From positions 89,004,084 through 89,068,083 of the forward strand of contig CM043705.1 in assembly GCA_023935145.1 (NCBI GenBank): a stretch of DNA of 64,000 nucleotides, given 5' to 3'. Each line of letters starts with the position of its first letter. Positions within the stretch are counted from its first letter, which is position 1. Positions 46,561 through 59,317 of this stretch are shown one piece after another. Position numbers and translations under genes: made by a program. The notes below the pieces were generated by a model. That model was given only the letters and a program-made list of their open reading frames with translations, was not told the DNA's origin and made no database searches. The DNA is from Bretschneidera sinensis. Its lineage: Eukaryota; Streptophyta; Magnoliopsida; Brassicales; Akaniaceae.

Positions 46561-47870
46561 TTTACAGTATTATTCCCTATAAGTAAAAAAAACATTTGAT
46601 GCTATGGGTATAGTACTTGTAAAAAATTGTATTCATTTATTGACAAAAAAAAACATTAAATTATGGAATTTATATTTTTTATTGTGTTCATTACAAATCA
46701 CATTCAATATGTTTACATGATAAAGCCCGTAGAATTGAAGCAATGAAAATAAGCACCGTGACGAAATCATACACATGAGTTTACTTAAGCTTTGTTCTTA
46801 AATGTTGCTATTCATAGGATGACTAAGAAGGGCATTAGTGAATCCAGATAGATTAGTATATACTATGTTTACTCAAGGAGTTTAGGGTGATTGATCTCAC
46901 TGTCACTATTGTATGAGACACTAAAATAAGTTATGTAGGTACTTGATAGAGAACAAGCACATCGAGCTGACTCGAGTAAATAATTCTTAATGGGCATTTT
47001 ACTAGCTGTCAAAAAGAGTTCTTATGTTGCAGCTGTACAAGTGATCCTTAAACTTAAGGTACCATGGATGCCTTATATATTGGTCATCATACTTTAAAGA
47101 GTCATGTAAATGTAGTAATTAGGTATGAACACTTATGCATGAATAGAGGATCCATTACTCAGTAAAAGAGAGAGAATGTCCTACGTGATCTGATTAAGTC
47201 ATAGCTTGGAAATTCCTTAGCAAGGATAGGGCGAAAATTAGAAAGGAGTTTCTAATTTAACCATTTAAGTTATGGACGTAAGTTCAAGATGCATATCATT
47301 AAATAATTAAGGTTTGACAATAATTCCAAACCTTAGGTTTAATCAGGGACATTGCATAATGAAATGATTGAATTGTACGGTAACTGGCAATGGAAAGATT
47401 CACATTAAATTCATATTGCCTGAGTAGTCATGACATACTGCTAGGTGTCAATTATTACCTGTAGAATCCCTTAAGAGTTAATTGTAGTTAATTCTTAATT
47501 AAATGGAGAATTAAAAGGAGTTTTAATTAAAATTAAAAGGAGTTTTAATTAATGGGATGAAGTCCGATTGTTACATAAAACTTAGGATCTATTGCTAGTG
47601 CAATATTGAACCTATGGAGTTATACACAATGAGAAAATTGCAAGAATAAGAAAAACTAAAGGGAAAATAGAAAGAATTCTAGGAATTGAATTAAACCATT
47701 AACTTAATTGCAATTCTAGAAATCCTAGAGCTTTTAGGATTAAAGGCTCTATATAAAGGCTTCTATGTGATAGAAAACCTAATGGAAAATTGTGAAATCT
47801 AAAATCAGATTTTAAAATATCTCTTTCTCTCTACAGTTGAAATTCCTATAGTTAGCACTCAGAGATTTTT

Positions 47871-49481
47871 TGTAACGACCCATCCTGGGATGGCCACCCT
47901 CAAGAGAGTGTCATCACATTTCGAAAATCCCAGCATGACACATATGTGCAACAATAAAAATAATTAACATCAATCAAGAAAATTTTACAAAAATCCTCAA
48001 CCCTCAACAGGGGAGTTATATCAATCTGATCTTTAAACATTCTATACAACGTAAAATGCATGAATATTTACAAATAAATTTTTATTTTATTTTCTCATTA
48101 GTCTAAGGATGTTGACATGTATGTGGCTTACAGAAATTGATTTCGTCTGACTCTTAACCCACCAGACTATTTGACCTGTCTGTTACCTGAAATCATTGTA
48201 CAATGAGGGGTGAGCTTTAGAAGCTCAGTGAATTAAATTTACTAAAAGTATTCAGTTGTATAAATGGTTTTTCAATATTTAATCATTTATATCTCTCACA
48301 ACCTGATACTAACATTCTACTATCACTACACATGTCAAAATATTCATTCTCTATCAATCTCTTCTTCTTATTTATTGATTCACTTCAAGACTATCAATTA
48401 ACTCGTAATTACCTCACAACGAGGTTCACATCATAAAGTCTACAATTTAGATAGTTCTTATCGCCATGACTATCTCTCTGTGAAACTCATCCATCTATAA
48501 ATAAATTCACAATAACACACCACACCTCAGTGTTTCAATAATCTTATTAGCATAACTATCTCTTTCTGTGAGACTCAAGCATCTATAATTAAATTCACAA
48601 TAACACGCTACACCTCAGCATTTCAATAATCTTATCACCAAAACATAAGCTAATAATTTAATTTAATATTATCACTAGATTTTTTATTTTTATTTAGATT
48701 ACTTAGAGTAAATCCAACTCACCCTGTAGCACTTAAAGCTACCCGTGGGTCATATTCTTGCCTTTCCTGTTCTTCTCATAAATTTCTCTCAGTTGTAGAT
48801 CGTCAACACGTGATATCATATTTATATTAAATTTATAATTTATTCTGCAATTCATTATAAACCACACACTTTGAAAATTCCCACTTTGAATTCAGAGAAA
48901 TTTCATGAATGCTAAAAAAATTCCAAAAATAAACACTATGTTATTACCTTATGTTTTCTGATAGCTTTTCCTGATTCTCTATTAAATTCCATAGTAAACC
49001 CCTTCAATGTTTTGCTCTTTCAGCCTTTCTTTGGGTCCCCAAGTGTTTAGAGAAAACGAGAAATTGAAAGAAACTATGTGAAATCGTTTAGATTTGTAAA
49101 AATCTCTGGCAACCCCCCTCCACAAAGCCTCCACGTTTTTGAGACATGGAAGGCATGCAGAGTTTCATCTGAAACTCTACCGCCCTTGGCAGCAGGTGGC
49201 TGCCTTTCATTTTTTTCTTCAATAGCCCCTTCCCCCTTTTTTTTCTAAGCTGCCACGAATTTCTGTGGCTTTGATTTTTTTTTTGTTTTTAAAAAAAGCT
49301 TCTTTTTTTTTAAAAAAAAAACTTTTTTTTTCCATTTTTTTCTTCTTCTGGGACGTCTTTAATTTTTTTTAATTAATTTTTTTAACTTTTCACATTTAAA
49401 AAAATCTATACATTATTTTAGCTCTATGTCATATTTATTAAAGTACTTCTTTACCCTTATTTTACAAATACAAGTATTACA
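47871..49481 (-). repeat. 3' LTR of the Tekay-like element
   Basis: It begins, on plus, TGTAACGACCCATCC and ends AAGTATTACA (1611 bp); in element sense it runs TGTAATACTT… to …GGGTCGTTACA. It is related to the LTR at 27645. T-rich runs and a GC-rich stretch occur near 49100-49330. Confidence 0.85.
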
Positions 49482-49510
49482 ATTCTACCCACCTTACAAA
49501 AATTTCGTCC
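49482..49510 (-). other. Polypurine tract of the Tekay-like element
   Basis: In element sense the tract upstream of the 3' LTR reads GACGAAATTTTTGTAAGGTG then GGTAGAAT, the usual purine-rich primer region of this clade. Confidence 0.65.
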
Positions 49511-49779
49511 CCGAAATTTCCTTACTTTAATCCTGAAACAAATGTGAATAATATTTCTTCATACTTGTCTCACACTTCCACATAATCTCTTCAACATCCT
49601 TATTCTGCCACAGAACGTAAATATTATTTTATTACACAAGACTTGTTTTTTTGTCTAAAATCCTTATACTGGTATAAAAACCCAAACTTTTTGAATTTCT
49701 ATAGATTAGCTCGAAATATTATAATATTCATCATGTACACAATTTCTTAAAAGTAAAACATGAAATACATTATATAAAT

Positions 49780-50457
49780 GTTTTAATTCTGGGGGCAAAT
49801 CTAGGCTATTCGCAACTAGTCTAACTTTCTCAACAACCTCATAAGGTCCCACATACCTCGGATTCAGCTTTTCTTTCCTGTTTAAATCTCAATACACCTT
49901 TTCATTGAGATATTTTTCAATACACCCCATCACCTACTTGAAACTCAAGAGGCCTACTCTGTGCTGCTTTACGGTTCTCTATAACCAATTTGACCCTCTT
50001 AGTTATTAACTTAATAATTTATGAACCAAATATTTTTCTCTCTCCAACTTCTTCCCAGCATATAGGAGTTCTACACCTCCTATCATACAATGTCTCAATC
50101 GGTGCCAACCCACTTTACTGAAAAACTCATCTCAATTGCCTTTAACGCACCTTCTAGTACTCTAATAATCCTTTCTGTCTGAGCATGAAGAATTATACAA
50201 AATTACAACTGTGTACCCGTGGCTTTCTGAAAGCCTCTCCAAAACCAAGATGTAAATCTAACATCTCTATTTGACATTATGCTTCGCGATGCTCCATACA
50301 ACCTCACAATCTCAGTTACATCTTTTTTCAATCCTGACCACCAGAGATTCTTTCTCAATTCTCTATACATCTTATTATTACTTAGTTGCATCGTATCTAC
50401 ATCATCATGTACCTTTCTCAATATCTTCTTTCTCATTCCACAACATTGGGAACACAA
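49780..50457 (-). pseudogene. Tekay-like integrase remnant
   Basis: 50457-50203 fuses the end of the zinc-finger region (MYRELRKNLWWSGLKKDVTE) directly to the core segment GASRSIMSNRDVRFTSWFWR; the first part of the catalytic core is deleted. The C-terminal beta-barrel motif is visible near 49880-49795 (KLNPRYVGPYEVVEKV, NSLDLPPELK). Confidence 0.82.
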
Positions 50458-50689
50458 CTCTTATGTTCCAATACCAAAATACTCTCATTTCAAATTTTGA
50501 ACTCATATTGCTTTCTAGTAAGCACTCAATGCTTAATCTTTTCTATCTTTTCATCGCTACCTTGCATCTCTAAAACATTTTAATATGGATGAATGTACAA
50601 CCATATTCGTTAACCATGATCCTCTATCACTAATATTCAACTTCATTCTTATTTCTCTAAATCTATCATCAATTTCTCATTAGGACTCT

Positions 50690-51498
50690 CAATAGCAGTT
50701 AAATTTATTGTAGACTCTATAGCAGCCAACTCTAAGTCATGAGTAGAGTCATTTCTATCATGAATTCTTCAATTGCCTAGAAGTATGAGACAACTTTCCT
50801 ATGTTACATATATCCCAATCATTGATGTGACGCATCAATACACACCACAAATCCTTCATCACCAGAAGGAAACACCAATACTGGAGCTGTAGTCAATTTC
50901 TCTTTTAGTAATTGAAAATTTTTCTCATACTTCCCTCACCATACAAATCTCATATCTTTCCTGGCCAGTCTATTCAACAGTAATTCAATAATATAAAAAT
51001 AATTCTAAAGTAATCTTCTATAATAACTAACTAATCCCAAGAAGATTCTAATATCAGTTATATTAGTTGGTCTCTCCCAACTTAACATTGCCTCTACTTT
51101 TTGTAGATCATCTGTTATGCCATTTTTTGATATTACATATTCCAAGAAAGTTATTTCCTTTAGCCAACACTCACACTTAGAAAATTTTGCATATAATTTC
51201 TCTCTCCTCAAAATCTCCAACACATTGTCTAATGTTTCATATGTTGTTATTCCTTCTCAGAATATATCAGAATGTCATTACTGAACACAACCATAAGATT
51301 ATCAAGAAATAGTTTACACATTTTATTCATCAAGTCCATGAATGTTTCTGGAACATTAGTTAATCCAAATGACATCACAAAAAGCTTATGAGCATAACGT
51401 GTCCTAAAAACAGTCTTAGGCACTTTTCTCTTCTCTATCCTTAATTGGTGATAACCTGATCTCAAGTTTATCTTAGAAAACCTTCTCACTCCTTGCAA
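50690..51498 (-). pseudogene. Tekay-like reverse transcriptase / RNase H remnant
   Basis: 51498-51247 reads [39 protein letters not shown], then [11 protein letters not shown], where the catalytic Y/FxDD is FSND. 51223-51005 reads RREKLYAKFSKCECWLKEIT, then KVEAMLSWERPTNITDIRIF and LGLVSYYRR. RNase H words (VLVFPSGDEGFVVCIDAS, STHDLELAAIE) follow in broken frames to ~50690. Confidence 0.85.
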
Positions 51499-52039
51499 CT
51501 ATTCAAACAATTCATTTATCCTGGGTAAAAGATATTTGTTCTTATTCAACTAAATCTTATTTTTCCATCTTTCTTCTTCACAAACACTACATGGCCTCCT
51601 CCTGATGATACACTAAAATCGAATAAATTGTTTATCTAACAACTCTTGGACTTTCAACTCTCTTAACCTAGTGAATATCACTTTGTAGGGTGCTATTAAA
51701 TACATGTGATGCTCCTGGTATCACATCAATAGAGAATTTTATCTCCCTACTTGAAGGCAACCTAGACAACTCATTAAGAATTTCATTAGAATAATCTTTC
51801 ACCACTAAGATTTATTCTAACTTCATATTTTCCTGTTTAGAGTCCATTATGTATGCCAAATATTCCTCACAACCTTTCTTCAATCATCTCCTAGTAGTCA
51901 GAGCAAAATGTGATAGTTCGAGAGTATCTTATGCTCTCTCTGAAAGTTACACTCCTCATGTCCATATCTCGAACACTACTTTCTTTCTGGAACAAATAAA
52001 CCCAAGTGTAATACGTCGACAACCAAATCATTCCCAAAA

Positions 52040-52588
52040 CTATATTATATTTAAAGATAAATCAGCTTTAGATTTTCTATCACTGATACAAGTCACACAA
52101 CCCTTGTAAAAATTTATGATTATCACTCTATCTCCAGTGGGAACTTCAACAAAAATATTTTGCATCAAAGGACTAGTACATACTTCAGTAGAATTCATAT
52201 GAATACTGGATGCAAAAAAATAAGTTGCACCAAAATCAACCAACATTGATATGTCCATATTCTCTACGCACAAATCACTTCAAATTTTGAAAATTATGGG
52301 ATAAATATATATATGACAAACTTTTGCCTCTCAATCATACATCAGATTACCAGTTCCCCTTGGTGGCATACTTACTTCCTCTGCCATGACTTCCAGTTAC
52401 CATAACCTTTCTCCCAAATCTAAGGGTCCCACCAAGAGTATTATGAGCTACAGAAGTAACAGATCATGCTTGCCTCTGACTTTGTACTTTATTTCCCTGT
52501 GACAAAGAATGACTCCTCTGGGGTGGTCTCTAATCTTGTACACTCATACTACTACTACCTCTATAACTTTCATGTCTAAGCCTCTTTA
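52040..52588 (-). pseudogene. Tekay-like protease and gag C-terminal remnant
   Basis: MDISMLVDFGATYFFASS corresponds to the retropepsin active site, with DFGA in place of DSGA. The downstream text keeps the order of the family (VEVPTGDRV…). The region up to 52588, read toward gag, is Ser/Gln/Arg-rich as expected near the zinc knuckle but is too damaged to show CCHC. It is cut by the target duplication of the Athila-like insertion. Confidence 0.75.
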
Positions 52589-52593
52589 ACCAC

Positions 52594-53927
52594 TGATAGG
52601 TGCTTAAATATTCATATCTAAGCCCCCTTATTTACATTTATTCGGTTCTTAGTTATGTTAATTTAGTCCATTTTACTTCATTTGTGTGTTTCACATGTTT
52701 TTATAGGGCCTTGGAGAAAAATGAACATTTTTGGCACCTAAAGGAAGAAGCCTGGAAATCTTGGAGCAACCTCTGGTCAAAATGCGATCGATCGCACTAC
52801 TGCATGCGATCGAGCGCACATGCGATCGTTCGTACACAAGAAGGATCGAGCACAGCACTTGCGATCGAGCGCAAAACGCATGCGATTGAGCACACATGTA
52901 TGGGCGTGAACAGTAAAACGGCAGAACCAGTTTTGGAAATAAAGGAGGTTTTGCGTTTTTGGAAGTTAGGGTTTCCAAAGCTTGCTAGGATTACTCAAGT
53001 CCTATAAATACACCTGTAAAGCACACACAAAAGATCGAATAACTTCTTTGAGATCCTTTCTTTTATCTTTTACTTTAGCTTGGATTGTAAGCTTTGGGAG
53101 AGAATTGACGCCTCTTCTCTCGGGTTTATTCTTCCTTTTATGTTTAGTTTATATATGATGTTTATCTCAGACAGCATGTGTAACTAACTCTTTATAGGGC
53201 TCGATTAAAGCCCTAGTTATGCTTTCCCATATATTTATTCATTGATTATCTTTGCCAATAGCCTTTATTATGTTGCTTAACTTGATTAATGCATGTGTTT
53301 ATTTAAATTCCTCATATGTATGTGTATGACCAACGTATGCATGTGGTATGGATTGGTTAGTTAGATCAATTTGGATGACTGAGTCTTGGGTCTAACAATA
53401 GTAACAAAAGATATCCACACCAGATTCTTGGGTTAATCAACATGGAAAACCGGGAGTAGATACCATGCCCTAGGTCTCATGTGGTTGTCGATTTCCATAG
53501 CCCTTATGCTTTCTTTAGGAACAACTCAGTAGATACCATGCTGAATCCCTAAAGAAAGAAAAGAGTTAGAGTAGATACCATGCCTAACTCGTTGCTTAGG
53601 GAAATCAATAGCTTAAGGAGTAGATACCATGCCCTTAGGTTGGCGACCATTAGGTATACATGATAAGGCTAGTGCACTGATACATTACACATTGGGAAAG
53701 TATGACTAGTAGTGGATATCAAAGCCCTATGTCTTTATTATTATTAAATCACACTCAACTGTTTTTCAAACTTATTTTACTAAGAAACTAATTCTAAAAC
53801 CGAAATTCACCAATCCCTGTGGAGATGATCTTGCATTCGCACACTATACTACTGTTGACCTTGTGCACTTGCAAGTAAAATGAGTGCGATTATTTGCTTA
53901 TTAATTTAGGTAAATAAACATGCAACA
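52594..53927 (+). repeat. 5' LTR of the Athila-like element
   Basis: 1334 bp, TGATAGGTGCTTAAATATTC … AAACATGCAACA. It contains a CGATCG array (52783-52893), a TATAAATA box (53003-53010), four GTAGATACCATGC repeats starting at 53456, 53528, 53571 and 53620, and a terminal TCCCTGTGGAGATGATCTTG tract. Confidence 0.95.
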
Positions 53928-53933
53928 AGTTTT

Positions 53934-53950
53934 TGGCGCCGTTTTCGGGA
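53934..53950 (+). other. Primer-binding site (Asp-tRNA type)
   Basis: TGGCGCCGTTTTCGGGA begins seven bases after the 5' LTR. It matches the Athila-type PBS with two or three changes. Confidence 0.88.
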
Positions 53951-54289
53951 ATTACATTAAATTTCCTTTTAGAATTACTTTCGTTTAGTTTAATCGTCAT
54001 TATTTTTATTTTATTTTACTCAAAATTTTTAAAGTTTCTATTTATTATTTTTATTTTCATCAAACCCTAATCGCATTTCCTTTCTGTTTTAGGAACATCA
54101 AACCCTAATCGCACCTTTAGTGATACTTGCGATCGATCGCATCCTTCTGTGCGATCGAGCGCAATTAGGGTAGAGAGTTACCCGAGCAGCAGAGTTGAAC
54201 TGCTGCACTGAAGCTGTTTTACTTGATTTATAAACGGACTTCGATCGCAACATCCCACATTCTTTCCCCTCGATCTTGAACTTGAGTGG

Positions 54290-55436
54290 ACCATTATTGG
54301 ACGAAAATATACCTAAATTAATAAGTAAATAACCGTACTTGTTTTACTTGCAAGTGCACAAGGTCAACAGTGTAGTATAGTGTGTGAATGCAAGATCATC
54401 TCCACAGGGATTGGTGAATTTTGATTTAGAAATATATTCGCAATGTAATAGAAATAATAAAAGAGTTGATTTTGATAAAGGTAAAATAATAAGGATAAAG
54501 GCGTAGAGACTTGATATCCACCACTAATCATGCGACCCCAATACAACAGTATGCCAATGCTTTATAAATATCATGTATACCTAATGTTTGTCAACCTAAG
54601 GGCATGGTATCTACTCCTTAAGCTATTGATTTCCCTAAGCAACGAATCTGGATAAGATATCTTTTATTACTATTGTTGAACCCAGGGCTCGGTCATCCAA
54701 ATTGATTCAACTAACTAATCCATATCAAATGCATACATTGATCAGACACACACATATGAGGAATTTAAATACAAACAGACATTAATCAAGTTAAACAACA
54801 TAACATAAATATCGTAAAGGCGCCAATACTGAATTATTGAATAAACATAATTAGGGCTTCAACCAAGCCCTTACTAAAAGTTAAGTACACATAGTAAAAA
54901 TAAAGGAAAGAAGAAACCCGAGAGAAGAGTCGTCAATTCCTCTCCACGGTCTCCTTCTGGCCTCCAGTCTCCCGACCTAAAACTAAACTAAAACTAAAAG
55001 AAGATTGAAAGATAAAAGAAAGGATGTCTAATTTGTGTTTTTACAAGTGTATTTATAGGGGTTGAATAATCCTAGAAGGCTCAGGAAACCCTAAATTTCC
55101 TAAAACATAAAAACTTCTTTATTTCCAAAACTGGTTCTGTCGTTTTACTGTTCACGCCTGTACATGTGCGCTCGATCACATTCGTGGTGCGCTTGATCGC
55201 CAATCTGTGCTCGATCACACAGAAGAGTGCGCTCGATCGCACTCTAGCCAGCAGCTGCTCCAGGATTTCCAGATTTCTTCCTTTAAGTGCCAAAAAATGC
55301 TTCTTTTTCTCCAAGACCCTATAAAAACGTGTAAAACACAAAAGTGAAGTAAAATAGACTAAAACATATAGACAAAGAGCTTAACAAATGTAAATTAAGG
55401 GGCTTAAATATGATTATTTAAGCAACTATCAACCAT
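54290..55436 (-). mobile_element. Inverted solo LTR (family B) in the Athila-like leader
   Basis: The LTR spans 54295-55431 (1137 bp, shorter by internal deletions) with duplication ACCAT (54290-54294 and 55432-55436). In its own sense it begins TGATAGTTGCTTAAATAATC; the last bases (…CCAATA) have lost the usual terminal CA. The CGATCG array is at about 55160-55250 and the TCCCTGTGGAGATGATCTTG tract near 54394-54413. Confidence 0.9.
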
Positions 55437-55497
55437 CCGATAAAGGCTTAGGAACAAATTCAAGGATAACGAAGAAGAAATCGAGAACGAAACACCA

Positions 55498-57053
55498 ATG
55501 GCAGAACAGCTTGAAAACCAGCAACCACCTGCCCGAGTACCGATGAAGCATTCCATCATCCCACGAAACATTGATCAGTCATCGTGTATTGTATATCAAC
55601 CTGAGGCGGCAGAAAACTATTACATATCTCCGCAAATATTGAATGCTTTGACTCACTTTAGGGGTACACCAGCAGAGGATCCACACTTGTACCTTCGGGA
55701 ATTCTTTGATCTTTGCAAATTCCAGCACATCCAAGGCTTAGACCAAGAAGGAATAAGGTTAATTCCTTGCCCTTTTTCCTTAAAAGATAATGCTAAATTA
55801 TGGTATAATTCTTTGCCTGCAGTTTCTATCCATACTTGAGATGAGTTGGCCAACAAGTTCCTCAGAAAATTTTTCCCAGCCCAAAAGACGAAGCAAATGA
55901 GGAAGGAGATTCAGTCCTTCCAACAAAAGGATGGAGACTTATTCTTTGAAGCATGGGGACATTTCAACGAGTTACTACTCAAATGTCCACATCACAACCT
56001 ACCTCAAGATGAGCTGGTAGTGCCTTTTATGAAGGTTTAAATGACATGAATAAAGGTATTGCTGATTCTGGTTGTGGAGGTGTGTTGATGGAGAAGAGCA
56101 GTGAAGAAGCCATTGAGCTGTTTGAGGCATTGAGTAAACACACCCAACAATTCTCCTCTAGAGGTAGACAAGGAGTCAAGCACAAAGGTATGTATGAGGT
56201 TACTCTAAATGGTGGACCCTCTACCCAAATAGCTGCTTTAGAGAGGAAGCTAGATATGAAGCTCGATATGATTGTAAAAGCTATGTCTACTCAAAACATC
56301 TCTCATCGACCACAAACTACACAAAGCCAGGTATATGCTTTATGTTCTCAATTTGATCACACTACTGAGACTTGCCATTTGTATTCATCTACAGATCTCG
56401 AGCAAGCGAACTATGTGGGACCGAACAGTGCATATGCAAATACATACAACCCTGGATAGCGGAATCACCCCAACCTATCATGGAGCAACAATCAAAATGC
56501 TTTGAACTTTCAAGGACAACAAAAGAACTTCCACTAAGCAGCCCAGCCAGTTCAAGAGTCAAAGAAGAGTGACCTAGAGAGTATGATGAGGCAATTGATA
56601 ACATCCCAAGATCAGTTTATAACTCAGCAAAGACAAACCACTGCAACACATGAGCAAGCAATTCAAAGGTTAGAGGAACAAATGGGGCAATTGGCTAAGG
56701 AACTAAGTGAAAGAAAGCAAGGTGAACTCCCTGCACAAACACTACCAAATCCAAGAGGACATCAGCAGCTGAAAACCGTTACAACCCTCCAAAATGGTAA
56801 GATCATAGGAGTTAATGAACCAGCTCAAGCATCTCCAGCTAAGCCATCCAAATCCAAGGTAAGTGAAGTAGACAAGTGGAATGCACCACCCTTCCCTCAA
56901 AGGTTAATAACGCCAAAGAAAGATAAATTGCTTGATATTTTTGAAACTTTGAGAAAAGTAGAAATTAACATTCCTTTATTAGATGCAATTAAACAAATTC
57001 CTACTTATGCTAAATTTTTAAAAGATTGTTGCACTAATAAAAGAAAGTTTTAG
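55498..57053 (+). pseudogene. Athila-like gag remnant
   Basis: The ATG at 55498 opens a frame with YISPQILNALTHFRGTPAED, PHLYLREFFDLCKFQ, then FSLKDNAKLWYNSLP. A TGA at 55837 is followed in the same frame by ELANKFLRKFFPAQKTKQMR and FFEAWGHFNELLLKCPHH. After a frameshift near 56040 it continues with GGVLMEKSSEEAIELFEALS, RGRQGVKHKGMYEVTLNGGP, QIAALERKLDMK, and a CSQFDHTTETC knuckle-like motif. More stops occur at 56457 and 56536. The last piece (56583-57053) ends VEINIPLLDAIKQIPTYAKF. It is typical Athila-type gag order but cannot be translated whole. Confidence 0.88.
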
Positions 57054-57869
57054 GAACATGAAACAATGGCTCTAACTGAAGAGGTAAGTGCGGTATTGTT
57101 AAGAAAACTACCGCCAAAACTAAAAGATCCGGGCAGTTTTACTATTCCCTGTAGGATAGGTGATCAGTTGTTTGAGCGAGCATTACTAGATTTATGAGCA
57201 AGTGTCAATTTGCTACCATACACAGTAGTTGAAAAACTAGGTTTGGGGGAGCTTCAAACAACCTCCATCACTTTGCAATTGGCAGATAGAAGCATCAAAA
57301 TACCTAGAGGTATACTTGAAGATGTCCTGGTAAAGGTAGGTGAGTTTATTTTGCCTGCTGACTTCATTGTATTAGATATGGAAGAATGCCCTATGCCATT
57401 AACTCTGCCCATCATCTTAGGAAGATCCTTTATGAGAACTGCTGATACAATAATTAATGTGAAAAAGAGTATTGTAAGTATGACGGTAAATGGAGAGACA
57501 ACAGAATTTAAGATATTTTATGCAATGAAATTACCCCAAGATGATAATGATGATGAATGTTTTAATGAATGTATGATGCAAAGTGCTATCAAGCAAGCTT
57601 TTCAGGTCCATCACACTGATCCATTGGAGGTCGTCTTCACCCATAGCTTCAAAAGATCGGATATTGAGCCTGCATCAAAAACTGTCCCTGATGACATCTT
57701 TAAAGCTATGCACCTCCCTGAAGTTTATCTTATGCATCCAAGATCGGGTGATAAAAAGAAGTCACATTTGAATAAACTGACAAGATTGAGTCATGATGAA
57801 TGTGCAGCACCACCAAGAGCACTTGAGCCACATGAAGTGGACTTTAAGTACTCCCTACCAAAAGACTAA
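57054..57869 (+). pseudogene. Athila-like protease remnant
   Basis: In the same frame as late gag: KLPPKLKDPGSFTIPCRIGD, then the active-site region LLDL*ASVNLLPY, where the Gly codon is a TGA stop (57196-57198). The C-terminal half is intact: TSITLQLADRSIKIPRG, LPADFIVLDMEECP and LPIILGRSFMRTADTIINV. The frame ends at 57869 with a tail (SHDECAAPPRALEPHEVDFK) that normally leads into RT, but RT is missing. Confidence 0.85.
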
Positions 57870-59317
57870 AGTTGAGAGAATACCCCGCTGGCTGAAGATG
57901 TTAAACTTAGCGCTCATGGGAGACACCCCAAAGCATATCCTTTTTAATAGTTTACTTTATTTTATTATTAGTATTTCATAGTTTACTTTTTTATAACTAT
58001 TTATTATTAATTGTTTTCCATTTTATGTTTGTTTGTCTTTCTTTTTCAAGGACATAGTGAGTGCATCCAGTTAAAGTTTAGGGGCGTGCAACGAGCCATG
58101 CCAGCCATATAGTTCTCCATCTCCCAGGTCAGCTCCTTCCATGCTATTCACACATTAGGGATAATGTGCAATTTAAGTTTGGGGGTATAAGGACACACTC
58201 ACACACTCACTATGTCCCATTTTTTTGTTGTTGTTGTTTTTATAGATAAATGCATGTTCATTCTGTTCCAATAAAATTTTGAGTGATCTAAACAAGCGAT
58301 ATGATTTGACTTCATAAGTGAGCTTAACACTTTGAATATATAGGCCAATAACTAAGTTTTAAACCTAGATCACTTCCTTTTAGGCATTTAAGGATTCACA
58401 AGTTTGACCTGAACTAACACGAGCACATTAACACATAATTGTGTGGGGTATGACATGTAATTTTGATTTGTATGTTTTTTTTGCTTGACTGTGAACCAGA
58501 TGACCTATTAGATTAACGTTTTGGCATAAGAAAATAGAAATAGATTGTTAGTGCTCAAAAAGAAAAAAATGCTCCTAATGATCAATAAAACAAACTTTTC
58601 ACTGAGTAACTGGCCTCTTGCCTCAGTAAGCAGTGAGTGTCACGTCAAAAGGTGGAAAAAAATTTTCTCACAAAAGATCATTAAAAAGAACTTTCCGCTA
58701 AGTAACTGGCCTTCTTGCTTCAGTAAGCAGTGAATGTCACGTCAAAAGGTGGAAATTCTGATTGATAGCATTGAGACCAGTTAGTTTTGTAGCCTATTTG
58801 ACTCGAGTTAGTAAGTTCTTAGGGGTGTCTCTACACCTAATGCCCTAAAACCATCTGGTTTGGGAGTCATTGGCTAAACGCTTGTTACATGAGTTAAATA
58901 GAAAGCTTAAGGGAACTAACTTGGCAAAAGTCTCGCAAATAAAAGAAAAGAAGAAAATCTATGCCATCTTTGTTGATTCTAATAGGAAATTTGGTGAATC
59001 TTGAGTCATCGAAACACTACACATTAGAATTATTTGGAAACCTAATCTTTTATATGCTAGTTCACCACACACTAAAGCCAAACTTGTGATGTCTTAAACT
59101 GCCTCATGAAAGTGATTTGCGTTCAAAACTCTTATTCATTGCAAAGATATGTTTATATTTGTTAAGCTTGCTCATGAATGCACATCATAGTTTTGTGTGA
59201 AGACCTAAAACTTTTGTGAACACTATGAACATTGGATCTATCTATATGTTGTTATTTTTCGTTTTAGTTTTTAGTTTTGTATTGCTAAGGGACTAGCAAT
59301 ATGTAAGTTTGGGGGTG
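57870..59317 (+). other. Non-coding tail of the Athila-like element with polypurine tract
   Basis: No RT, RNase H, integrase or env-like frame was found. Two AAGTTTGGGGGT tracts occur, one internal (~58171-58184) and one touching the 3' LTR (59305-59317). A ~120-bp imperfect duplication at 58590-58755 shares GAGTAACTGGCC / AAGTAACTGGCC, AGTAAGCAGTGA and GTCACGTCAAAAGGTGG. Confidence 0.75.
58590..58755 (+). repeat. Imperfect tandem duplication in the element tail
   Basis: Two copies start near 58590 and 58680 and share CAGTAAGCAGTGA, GTCACGTCAAAAGGTGGAAA and T(A/G)AGTAACTGGCC. Confidence 0.8.

Larger units (their letters stand above)
42481..47870 (+). mobile_element. Decayed Ty1/copia retrotransposon (split by a solo LTR)
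   Basis: Order on the plus strand is integrase (42705-43414), RT (from ~43675, interrupted at 43749-45078, resuming at 45084) and RNase H (46131-46550). Integrase before RT is the copia order. Stops and frameshifts are frequent. A 3' non-coding/LTR region probably fills 46560-47870, but its edges were not fixed. The left end is too decayed to place. Confidence 0.82.

Noticed and set aside
53456..53640. Direct repeats as a CRISPR-like array
   Set aside because: The repeats are short, with uneven spacing, and lie within an LTR present in several copies.
55498..57869. Intact host gene with a gag-like domain
   Set aside because: In-frame stops at 55837, 56457, 56536, 57051 and 57196, one frameshift, and flanking LTRs with target duplication show it is a dead element.
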